Below, one piece after another: positions 44,023 through 53,364 of a stretch of DNA of 64,000 nt. The DNA is taken from the NCBI RefSeq assembly GCF_902506555.1, contig NZ_LR732707.1, forward strand, positions 3,247,290 to 3,311,289, given 5' to 3'. Position 1 is the stretch's first letter; each line of letters starts with the position of its first letter. The DNA is from Sphingorhabdus sp. 109. GTDB lineage: Bacteria > Pseudomonadota > Alphaproteobacteria > Sphingomonadales > Sphingomonadaceae. The position numbers and the translations under genes are program-made. A model generated the notes under the pieces. That model saw only the letters and a program-made list of their open reading frames with translations, ran no database searches and was not told the DNA's origin.

Positions 44023-44940
44023 GTGAGCGAACTCAAGACATTGATTGCACAGGAACTGGCCCAGCCCGTCGACGGGAGGGTGACCGCCTTTGCCGCTGCC
44101 ATTGCCGCGCAATATGGCGAGGCGTCGCGCGCGGTGCTGTTCTACGGCTCTTGCCTGCGCTCCACCGAGCTCGACGGGCAGATGCTCGATTTTTATCTGA
44201 TCGTGTCGGATTACGAGGCGGCTTATGGCAAAAGCTGGCTCGTGGGGGCGAACAGGCGCTTGCCACCCAATGTCTTTCCGGCGGAACATGATGGACTGGT
44301 TGCCAAGGTGGCGGTGCTCAGCGAATCAGATTTTCACAAACTGAACCGGATCGGCGCCAGCGCGGTCAGTGTCTGGGCGCGGTTCGCGCAACCGTCCCGA
44401 TTGGTCTGGCAGGCGGACGAAGCGGCGCAGGTGCGAGCGGTCGAGGCGATCGAAGGCGCTTCCATCACCCTGTTCGACATGACTTTCCCGATGATGAACA
44501 TCGACACCAAATATAATATTGTCGACCTCTGGAAGCGGGGATTTGAGCTGACCTACGGCGCCGAACTGCGCGCTGAGCGGAAGGACCGCTCCGGCTCCGT
44601 AGTTGATTCCGATCCGGAACGTTATGCGCGATTCGGACCGGCCGTGCTTGCGGCGATTGCCGCGCGGGATGAGGTGGAGGACAAAAAGCTCAAAATTGTC
44701 GCCTCTCGCGATGCGGTGGAAAAAAGATGGCGGCAATTGCGACGCAACGGAAAATTGCTGACGCTCGCCAGGCTGGCCAAGGCCTCCGCCACCTATGCCG
44801 GCGGGATTGATTATCTGGCGTGGAAAATCAACCGGCACGCCGGGACCGATTATGTGATCAAGCCCTGGCAACGCAAATGGCCGATATTGGGCGCGCTGGT
44901 AATGCTGCCGCGATTGATCGCCGGCGGGGCGATCAAATGA
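44023..44940 (+). CDS. Nucleotidyltransferase-like protein resembling Tam41 CDP-DAG synthase
   Basis: A 305-residue protein that I assign tentatively. AVLFYGSCLRSTELDGQMLD and then FYLIVSDYEAAYG give G-S followed by D-F and a hydrophobic strand, like the nucleotidyltransferase core of Tam41, the soluble phosphatidate cytidylyltransferase of mitochondria. LPPNVFPAEHDGLVAKVAVL matches the next part loosely. A helical C-terminal half ends in a basic, hydrophobic segment. The start is probably GTG. Being 15 bases after a lipid kinase, it could use that kinase's phosphorylated lipid as substrate. Confidence 0.5.
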   Translation: MSELKTLIAQELAQPVDGRVTAFAAAIAAQYGEASRAVLFYGSCLRSTELDGQMLDFYLIVSDYEAAYGKSWLVGANRRLPPNVFPAEHDGLVAKVAVLSESDFHKLNRIGASAVSVWARFAQPSRLVWQADEAAQVRAVEAIEGASITLFDMTFPMMNIDTKYNIVDLWKRGFELTYGAELRAERKDRSGSVVDSDPERYARFGPAVLAAIAARDEVEDKKLKIVASRDAVEKRWRQLRRNGKLLTLARLAKASATYAGGIDYLAWKINRHAGTDYVIKPWQRKWPILGALVMLPRLIAGGAIK

Positions 44941-44960
44941 TCCCGTCATGCAAATGATTC

Positions 44961-45051
44961 CGTCATTCTGAACTTGTTTCAGAATCCCCGGAATCCGAAC
45001 CGGAAGATGGGAGCAAGAGTGACGAGATCCTGAAACAAGTTCAGAATGACG
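44961..45051. repeat. Inverted repeat pair acting as a likely bidirectional terminator
   Basis: CGTCATTCTGAACTTGTTTC plus AGAATCC (44961-44987) is repeated in inverse at 45025-45051, where AGATCCTGAAACAAGTTCAG leads into AATGACG. The loop of 37 bp includes CCGGAATCCGAACCGG, itself partly self-complementary. It fills the gap between two convergent genes. It belongs to a different family from the repeats around the GIY-YIG and DUF559 genes. Confidence 0.8.
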
Positions 45052-45056
45052 AGATG

Positions 45057-45851
45057 CTAGCGGTCCTTGTAATCCGGCTTTCTTTTCGCAAAAAAGGCCT
45101 TGGCCGCCTCGCGGCTGTCTTCGGTCATCGAGAGCATCACCTGCTGGCGGTCTTCGATGGCGAGCGCTGCCTCGAAGCTCTGCGCATCGATATTGCGGTT
45201 CAGGGCATCCTTCGACAGGCGCAGGCCCATCGGCGCGGTGTCGAGCATCTCTTCGGCCAGGGAGAGGCCGGTCGAGAGCAGCTTGTCATCGTCGACGACT
45301 TCGCTGATCAGGCCATATTTTTCCGCCCGTTCGGCATGGATGAAACGGCCGGTCAGGATCAGTTCCGATGCAATCGAAGCGCCAACCATGCGCGGCAGGA
45401 AATAGCTGGAGCCCATGTCGCAGCCGCCGAGGCCGATCTTGATATAGGCGGCATTCATTTTCAGCGACGGCGCGCCAAAGCGAACGTCGCTGGCGAGCAA
45501 TAGCGAGAATCCGCCGCCACAGGCTGCGCCCCGGGCCAGCGCGATAATCGGCTGCGGACATTGCCGCATCAGTTGCATCACCGTGGCGATGGACCGCTGG
45601 GTACGCCAGACATGCTGGACTTGCCCGGCTGACCCGTCATTCTTCCAGCCGCCGATATCGAGGCCGGCGCAAAAGGCGCGGCCTTCGGCGCGGAAAAGCA
45701 CAACGCGCACGTCGTGGCGCTTCTGCAGCCCGCGGAAATAATCCTGCAGCGCGAAGATCATCTCCTCGTTCATCGTGTTGAGTTTGTCGGGGCGGTTGAG
45801 CGTCAGGATTTCTATCGCGCCGCGCTGTTCGATGAGGATGGAACTACTCAT
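45057..45851 (-). CDS. Enoyl-CoA hydratase/isomerase (crotonase) family protein
   Basis: A 264-residue crotonase-fold protein. The CoA and oxyanion-hole loops are FRAEGRAFCAGLDIGGWKND and LARGAACGGGFSLLLASDVR. The region that carries the second catalytic Glu in enoyl-CoA hydratase here reads GLGGCDMGSSYFLPR, with Asp near that place, so the reaction may not be ordinary hydration. It starts four bases after the serine palmitoyltransferase stop codon and is therefore the third gene of an acp-spt-crotonase run, which suggests a role in sphingolipid or acyl-chain metabolism. Confidence 0.85.
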   Translation of the reverse strand: MSSSILIEQRGAIEILTLNRPDKLNTMNEEMIFALQDYFRGLQKRHDVRVVLFRAEGRAFCAGLDIGGWKNDGSAGQVQHVWRTQRSIATVMQLMRQCPQPIIALARGAACGGGFSLLLASDVRFGAPSLKMNAAYIKIGLGGCDMGSSYFLPRMVGASIASELILTGRFIHAERAEKYGLISEVVDDDKLLSTGLSLAEEMLDTAPMGLRLSKDALNRNIDAQSFEAALAIEDRQQVMLSMTEDSREAAKAFFAKRKPDYKDR

Positions 45852-45855
45852 AGCG

Positions 45856-47055
45856 CTAGATTGCCCCTACTGCTTTCCCGGCTGCTTCAAACATGCCCAG
45901 GATCTGGTCGACCTGTTCGCTCGTATGTTCCGCGCAGAGCGAGCAGCGCAGCAGGGTCATATTGGCCGGTGTCGCCGGTGGTCTGGCGAGATTGACATAG
46001 AGTCCTTCGGCGAGCAGCGCCTGCCACATCATCGCGCCTTTTTCGAGATCCGGCATGATCACCGCGATGATCGCGCTTTGCGCTTCCGGCGTGCCGAGAG
46101 TGAAGCCGAGGTCGCGCAGGCCCTGGTGGAGCTTCTTGCTATTCTCCCAGAGATGCGCGCGCTTGTTGCCACTGTGCATCAGCTTGCGGATCGAGGTGCT
46201 TGCCGTGGCCATGACGCTGGGCGGCAGGCTGGCGGTGAATACATAGGGGCGGCAAACCAAGCGCAATATTTCGGCTTTCGGATGGTTGGAGACGCAGAAG
46301 CCGCCGACCGTCCCGACGCTTTTGCTGAAGGTGCCGATGATGAAGTCGACATCGTCAATCACGCCCTGCTCTTCGCAGACACCGCGACCGTTTTCGCCGA
46401 TGAAACCCATCGAATGGGCTTCGTCGACCAGCACCATGGCGCCGTTTTCCTTGCAGATACGAACCATTTCCTTGAGCGGCGCCACATCGCCGAGCATCGA
46501 ATAGACGCCTTCGAGTACAACCAGCTTGCCGGCTTCGGCGGGCAGGCGTTTCAGCCGCTTTTCCAGCGCTTCGACATCATTGTGGCGGAAAGCGACAATT
46601 TCGGCATTGCCCATCGCGCAGCCGTCATAGATCGACGCATGACTGTCGATGTCGAGGATCACATAATCCCCTTTGCCCGCCAGCGTCGAGATGATCCCCA
46701 GATTGGCCTGATAGCCGGTGGAAAAGACCATAGCATGGTCCATGTCGTAAAATTCCTTGAGCGCTTCCTCGCAATCGCGATGCAGGCTGTAGGTGCCGTT
46801 GAGCACGCGGCTGCCGGTGGTGCCGGAGCCGAATTCTTCCAGCGCTTTCAGGCCGGCCTGACGAACGTCATCGTCAAAGGTCATACCCATATAATTGTAG
46901 GTGCCGAGGAGAATCGTTTCCTTGCCGTTACAGATGGCGACGGTGGGTGAGAGCACCTCTTCCATCACCAGCGAAAACGGATCCTTGACGCCCGTCGCGA
47001 GGAGATTCTCGCGCTCCTGGATGAGTGGGTCAAATTTACTGAGTAGATCGGTCAT
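45856..47055 (-). CDS. spt: Serine palmitoyltransferase (alpha-oxoamine synthase)
   Basis: A 399-residue PLP enzyme of the alpha-oxoamine synthase family. The PLP lysine is Lys245 in IGTFSKSVGTVGGFC, Asp211 and His214 lie in LVDEAHSMGFIGENGRG, and His139 stacks over the cofactor in DIDSHASIYDG. Related enzymes include KBL, BioF and HemA. The adjacent acyl carrier protein gene and nearby CerR-like reductase identify it as the enzyme that joins serine to an acyl chain to give 3-ketosphinganine, the first step of ceramide synthesis. It is probably cytosolic. Confidence 0.9.
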   Translation of the reverse strand: MTDLLSKFDPLIQERENLLATGVKDPFSLVMEEVLSPTVAICNGKETILLGTYNYMGMTFDDDVRQAGLKALEEFGSGTTGSRVLNGTYSLHRDCEEALKEFYDMDHAMVFSTGYQANLGIISTLAGKGDYVILDIDSHASIYDGCAMGNAEIVAFRHNDVEALEKRLKRLPAEAGKLVVLEGVYSMLGDVAPLKEMVRICKENGAMVLVDEAHSMGFIGENGRGVCEEQGVIDDVDFIIGTFSKSVGTVGGFCVSNHPKAEILRLVCRPYVFTASLPPSVMATASTSIRKLMHSGNKRAHLWENSKKLHQGLRDLGFTLGTPEAQSAIIAVIMPDLEKGAMMWQALLAEGLYVNLARPPATPANMTLLRCSLCAEHTSEQVDQILGMFEAAGKAVGAI

Positions 47056-47064
47056 GCTTTACTT

Positions 47065-47137
47065 CCGTTAGTCCTGAGCCTGTCGAAGTACGAATCACCC
47101 GCTCGTGCGACCCTTGATCTAGCCCAGGGCGAACGGG
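47065..47137. repeat. Degenerate copy pair of the GIY-YIG-associated repeat
   Basis: A forward copy at 47065-47091 (CCGTTAGTCCTGAGCCTGTC then GAAGTAC) and a more worn reverse copy at 47111-47137 (CCCTTGATCTAGCCCAGGGC then GAACGGG). The order is forward then reverse, opposite to the pairs at 3.8 and 4.3 kb. They occupy the gap between acp and spt, so the two genes are probably still co-transcribed through the repeat. Confidence 0.65.
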
Positions 47138-47146
47138 TGTCCGGTT

Positions 47147-47392
47147 CTAGTTTTCCATCAACTTTGCGACGGCATCGGCGAGCTGGCCGACGGTCTCGAT
47201 CTCGGCCTGCATGTTCATCGTGATGATGATGTCAAATTCGTCTTCGACCGCGGCAACAAAGTCCATGACCGTCAGGCTGTCCCATTCGAGATCACCCTGA
47301 AACGTGGTGCCGGGGGCCAGTTCGACGCCCTTGTTGTTAAACGGCCCGATCAGTTCGCTGACCTTGGCCATGATTTCTTCGCGATTTGCCAT
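47147..47392 (-). CDS. Acyl carrier protein of the sphingolipid locus
   Basis: An 81-residue acyl carrier protein. The phosphopantetheine site is Ser39 in LEWDSLTVMDFVAAVEDEFD. Upstream of spt and on the same strand, it corresponds to the dedicated carrier (AcpR) of Caulobacter, which presents the acyl chain to serine palmitoyltransferase. It differs from the housekeeping AcpP in having W-D-S-L and a less acidic helix II. The matching acyl-ACP synthetase is not seen here. Confidence 0.93.
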   Translation of the reverse strand: MANREEIMAKVSELIGPFNNKGVELAPGTTFQGDLEWDSLTVMDFVAAVEDEFDIIITMNMQAEIETVGQLADAVAKLMEN

Positions 47393-47556
47393 AATATGCT
47401 TTCAAAATTGCTATTCTCGACCTTTGCCAAGACATGCGCACCATTGGCAAGCGAATAAGGCGCAAAAGCGGCACAATGCGCGCCTTGTCTTGCCCGGACA
47501 TGCGCTTTCTGCCACTCTTCTGCCTTATCGAGGTCTACAGGTTTGGGAGTATGATT

Positions 47557-48075
47557 ATGGACGAAGGCAGCAGATGGCCGGATGAAGTTGTCTATGCGCT
47601 GGGAACCACCCAGCGCCACCATGTGCAATTGAGTGTCATGGCGGACAACAAGGCCAATATGCTGATTGGCGCGACATTTGTTGTTTTCACGCTCGCCATT
47701 GGCCAGAGCCACGCTGGCAATATATCCCTGCCGCTCCTCATTCTGGCGATTTCAGCCTTCATATCCGCTGGTCTGGCGGCGCTGGCGGTGATGCCCTCGT
47801 TCAAGCTCGAGAAAAACAACTCCCCCAATATGCTGTTTTTTGGCGGCTTTTCCAAAATTTCCGAAGAGGAGTTCGTCGAACATTTGCTGGAAACACAACT
47901 GCGCACCCAGGAATCGACCTATCGGGCGATGTTGCGTGATATCTACCAGATGGGCCAGATTCTCGAGCGGAAAAAATATCGTTTTCTGGGATGGGCCTAT
48001 CGGGTATTTCTGGCGGGGCTGACGCTGACCTTCATCGCCTATATTTACGAGCAGTTCGCCGGGCCGCTTGTCTGA
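47557..48075 (+). CDS. DUF5706 (Pycsar-type PycTM-like) membrane protein
   Basis: A protein of about 172 residues resembling the DUF5706/PycTM group. HHVQLSVMADNKANMLIGAT and FVVFTLAIGQ near residues 17-46 are the diagnostic start, with D-x-K-A-N-x-L leading into the first membrane helix. A second helix follows (LPLLILAISAFISAGLAALA), then a cytoplasmic part and a last helix (VFLAGLTLTFIAYIYEQF). In Pycsar defence such proteins are effectors triggered by cyclic CMP or UMP; no cyclase gene is adjacent. ATG 47557 has GGGAG seven bases before it. It lies divergent from acp. Confidence 0.75.
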   Translation: MDEGSRWPDEVVYALGTTQRHHVQLSVMADNKANMLIGATFVVFTLAIGQSHAGNISLPLLILAISAFISAGLAALAVMPSFKLEKNNSPNMLFFGGFSKISEEEFVEHLLETQLRTQESTYRAMLRDIYQMGQILERKKYRFLGWAYRVFLAGLTLTFIAYIYEQFAGPLV

Positions 48076-48081
48076 ACCGGG

Positions 48082-49014
48082 TTACAGCCAGTCGTTCTGA
48101 CGATACCATTTCACGGTGTCCTCGAGACCCTGGTGCGTCTCGATCCGCGCTTGCCAATACGGTCCCGGGATTCGCCTCTGCGGGTCTATCGTCCAGTCAT
48201 CGTGGCAAAAATAATTCACCCGGTCCTCGGTAAGCTTGGCCCGGTCGCCGCGCAGCAGACGGTCGGCCCCGGCAGCCAGGCGGAGCAAGAATTTGGGGGT
48301 CCCGACCGTTGCAACACGCTTGTCCATTGCCCGACCGATGGCCTTGGCAAAGCCGGCCTGCGTCCAGCCGCCCGGCTTGCCGTCATCGACCTCGAATATC
48401 TTCGCGGTAAAATCTTCCTTCTCCGGTAGCAAGGCCAGCAGGGCGTGACAGAGATCTTCGACATGGATCACCGACAAACGGCCGTCGGCATCGGGCGGCA
48501 GGGTCAGGAAACCCAGTCGCGCCATTTTGAACAGATCAAGAAACTCGCCGTCGCCGGGGCCATAGACGGCGGGAGGGCGGATAATCGTCCAGTCGAGGCC
48601 GCTGGTCTGGACCAGCTTTTCCGCCTTCGCCTTGGTTTCGCCGTACATCGACAGCCGGGGCTGGGTGGCAGCCAGCGAGGAGACATGCACGAAACGCCGC
48701 GTTCCAGCCTGTTTGGCGGCCTCGATGACGGCCAGCGTGCCTGCTACATTGCCGGCCTCAAAGCCGGCTCTGTCCGGAGCGTTGACCACGCCGGCTATGT
48801 GCAGAAACATATCCGCGCCGCTGCACAAGCTAGCGAGGCTTCCCGGATCGTCCAGCGCGCCGCGTACCCAGGTGACGCCGGGGCGTTCATCCTGCTTGCG
48901 GCGGGTTAGTGCGCGGGCGCGATATCCGTTCCGGACGATCAGGTCGAGCATCCGGCTGCCCACAAAGCCGGTCGCGCCGGTGATCGCGACTGTCTTTTGA
49001 GCAATGTCGGCCAT
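48082..49014 (-). CDS. NAD(P)-dependent reductase of the sphingolipid locus (CerR-like)
   Basis: A 310-residue extended short-chain dehydrogenase. VAITGATGFVGSRMLDLIVR is the nucleotide-binding turn. MYGETKAKAEKLV carries the catalytic Tyr and Lys, and FVHVSSLAATQPRLS the Ser. In Caulobacter a homologous protein (CerR) reduces the keto group of 3-oxo-ceramide and its gene lies next to spt and acp, as here with one gene between. The assignment rests on that context; other epimerase or reductase roles cannot be excluded. proB begins upstream on the same strand with six bases between. Confidence 0.82.
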   Translation of the reverse strand: MADIAQKTVAITGATGFVGSRMLDLIVRNGYRARALTRRKQDERPGVTWVRGALDDPGSLASLCSGADMFLHIAGVVNAPDRAGFEAGNVAGTLAVIEAAKQAGTRRFVHVSSLAATQPRLSMYGETKAKAEKLVQTSGLDWTIIRPPAVYGPGDGEFLDLFKMARLGFLTLPPDADGRLSVIHVEDLCHALLALLPEKEDFTAKIFEVDDGKPGGWTQAGFAKAIGRAMDKRVATVGTPKFLLRLAAGADRLLRGDRAKLTEDRVNYFCHDDWTIDPQRRIPGPYWQARIETHQGLEDTVKWYRQNDWL

Positions 49015-49019
49015 CGCGG

Positions 49020-51223
<2,204 letters not shown>

Positions 51224-51279
51224 CTAGGCTTTGCTGCAATATAAAGACACGGGCCCTGTCCGTTGGCCGCTCCGGCAAG

Positions 51280-52035
51280 CTAGATGCTCAGACCGCCATC
51301 GACCGCAAAGGCGGCTCCGGTGGCGAATTTGCTTTCCTCGGAGGCAAGATAGACGATCAGATGCGCGATATCGTCGGGTTCGCCCATGTGACCGACCGGC
51401 TGGGCCAGCTGGAAGGATTCCTCGGTTTCCGCTGGATTGGGCGTTCCATCAATGACGCTGCGGACATTGGGGGTCATGATCGTGCCGGGCAGCACCGCAT
51501 TGACCCGTACCCTGTTTTTCTCGCGCGCGCAGTAAAGGGCAATGGACTTTGTCAGCATCGGAATCGCGGCTTTGGCGCTGTTATAGGCAACCAGATCGGC
51601 GCTGGCGTTGATAGCTGCGGCGGAGGAAAGGTTGATGATCGACCCGCCCGTCTTGCTCATCAGCGGCAGGGCCGTCTTGCAACCGAGAAATATCGAGTCG
51701 ACATCGACGGTGTAACAGCGTTTGAAATCCTCGTAGCTGACGTCCGCTATCGAACCGAAAACGGTGACCGCAGCATTGTTGACCAGAACATCAAGCCGGC
51801 CATATTTCCCCTCGACATGGGCGATGATTTCGCCCCAGCGATCCGGATTGGTAACATCCTGCTCCAGAAACTCCGCCTTGTCGCCAAGCTCCGCTGCGGT
51901 TGCGGCGCCCGCTTCGGCATTGTGATCGGTGATGATCACCCGCGCGCCCTCGTCGATGAGACGCTGTGACGCGGCCCTGCCCAGTCCCATTGCTCCGCCG
52001 GTTAGCAATATGATCTTGTCCTGCACGCGTCCCAT
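51280..52035 (-). CDS. Short-chain dehydrogenase/reductase (SDR)
   Basis: A 251-residue classical SDR. The cofactor turn is KIILLTGGAMGLGRAASQRL. NNAAVTVFG is the structural motif, and the catalytic Ser, Tyr and Lys fall in INLSSAAAINASADLVAYNS and AKAAI. It oxidises or reduces an alcohol with NAD(P). The ATG before GRVQDKI is chosen because a 21-residue longer start would overlap the Rieske gene and lacks family similarity. It is the last gene of a three-gene operon with the Rieske oxygenase (16 bp) and molybdopterin enzyme, so it probably handles an intermediate of the same pathway. Confidence 0.88.
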   Translation of the reverse strand: MGRVQDKIILLTGGAMGLGRAASQRLIDEGARVIITDHNAEAGAATAAELGDKAEFLEQDVTNPDRWGEIIAHVEGKYGRLDVLVNNAAVTVFGSIADVSYEDFKRCYTVDVDSIFLGCKTALPLMSKTGGSIINLSSAAAINASADLVAYNSAKAAIPMLTKSIALYCAREKNRVRVNAVLPGTIMTPNVRSVIDGTPNPAETEESFQLAQPVGHMGEPDDIAHLIVYLASEESKFATGAAFAVDGGLSI

Positions 52036-52051
52036 CAGGTTTTTCCCGTCT

Positions 52052-53353
52052 TCATTCTGCTGCTTCCATCTGTTCCATCTGTGCGACTCGGGGATCATTG
52101 GGATAGACCCATTCCTCGCCGATCACCTGTTCTACTGCGAGATGATCCGGCACGCGGTTGAGTCCGATCATCTTGTCGCAATTTTGATGAAAGCTGTAAA
52201 TGCGCGCTTCCTGATAGCTTAGCGGCACGCTCTTGAAGCCGTCGCTCTCCAGCGATTTCTGGATCATTTCACCGAATTGCGTGTCCTCGAGAATGATCGG
52301 CGACATGTCGCGGCCATTGGGCTTGCTCTCATCCGGCACGGTCCACAGATCCGGGGCCGGGCCATCACCCCAATCCATTGCCATGGTCACCAGTTCCAGC
52401 CGGGTTGTATTCAAAGAGGTCGGCCAGAAGATCAGCGGCGGAACGAAATAATTGCTCAGCGGTGACACCCAGTTGGGGAACATCGTGTAGCTTTGCGTGC
52501 AGGTGCGGCCAAATTCGCCAACGCCATCGATCTCCTGCCAGTTAGGCGGGCTGTCAATGGCGCGGACATGTTCACGGTCGGTCTGTGCGGGCGCAGGCGC
52601 GAGCATCCGGGCATGGCCGTTGGGGTAGAGCGTGTTCACATTGCGCTTGCTGTCGACCAGAGGAGAGACGGTATCCGGATGGATGAAGGGCACATGATAG
52701 ACCTCCATATTGGCCTCCATCGCCACCTTCCAGTTGCACTTCAGGTCGAAACTGTGGCGCGCGGCAAGCCTGATCTTGTCAAACCGGAATTCTTTCCATT
52801 CATCCCAGACCGGCCCCAGCCATTGTTTCAGCGGCATGGCCTCTTCGTCAAAATTGACAAAGATCAGATTACCCAGCCGCTCGCACCGGACCGGGATCAG
52901 GCTGCGGCAGGACATGTCGAAATCCGGGCCGAAGTCCTGCTTTTCCGGCACGCCGACCAGAGAACCGTCGGTCTTGTAAGTCCAGTTGTGATAACCGCAC
53001 ATCAGCCGCGGCGTCTTGCCCTTTTCTTCGGTCACCACCGGCGCACCGCGATGGCGGCAGGTGTTGTAGAACGCCCGCACCTCGCCATCCATGCCGTGGA
53101 CGATGACAAGCGGATCGCCAATCTGTTCCCATTTCATGAAGCAGCCGGGTTCGGGGACTTCATCGATATGCGCCGCGAACAGCCAGCTCTTCTTCCACAG
53201 ATATTGCTGCTCGAGATCATAATATTCCTGACTCGTATAGCGGCCAGCGGGCAGGTCAGGAAGGTGGGGAAATCCCTCCGGCGGCGCGGTGCGGGAAGCC
53301 TCCCACTCCATCAGCGCTTTCATCTGGTCGATATAATTCTCGCTCATTGTCAT
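52052..53353 (-). CDS. Rieske aromatic ring-hydroxylating-type oxygenase, alpha subunit
   Basis: A 433-residue oxygenase with a Rieske [2Fe-2S] domain (C-R-H then C-G-Y-H in NTCRHRGAPVV and LMCGYHNWTY). The catalytic domain has its iron ligands near MEVYHVPFIHPD. It should hydroxylate a substrate using electrons from a separate reductase, which is not encoded beside it. The C-terminal part differs from the naphthalene-type alpha subunits and resembles the large group acting on carnitine, phthalate, choline or steroids. It is 11 bp after the molybdopterin gene. Confidence 0.9.
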   Translation of the reverse strand: MTMSENYIDQMKALMEWEASRTAPPEGFPHLPDLPAGRYTSQEYYDLEQQYLWKKSWLFAAHIDEVPEPGCFMKWEQIGDPLVIVHGMDGEVRAFYNTCRHRGAPVVTEEKGKTPRLMCGYHNWTYKTDGSLVGVPEKQDFGPDFDMSCRSLIPVRCERLGNLIFVNFDEEAMPLKQWLGPVWDEWKEFRFDKIRLAARHSFDLKCNWKVAMEANMEVYHVPFIHPDTVSPLVDSKRNVNTLYPNGHARMLAPAPAQTDREHVRAIDSPPNWQEIDGVGEFGRTCTQSYTMFPNWVSPLSNYFVPPLIFWPTSLNTTRLELVTMAMDWGDGPAPDLWTVPDESKPNGRDMSPIILEDTQFGEMIQKSLESDGFKSVPLSYQEARIYSFHQNCDKMIGLNRVPDHLAVEQVIGEEWVYPNDPRVAQMEQMEAAE

Positions 53354-53364
53354 GGCATCATCCC

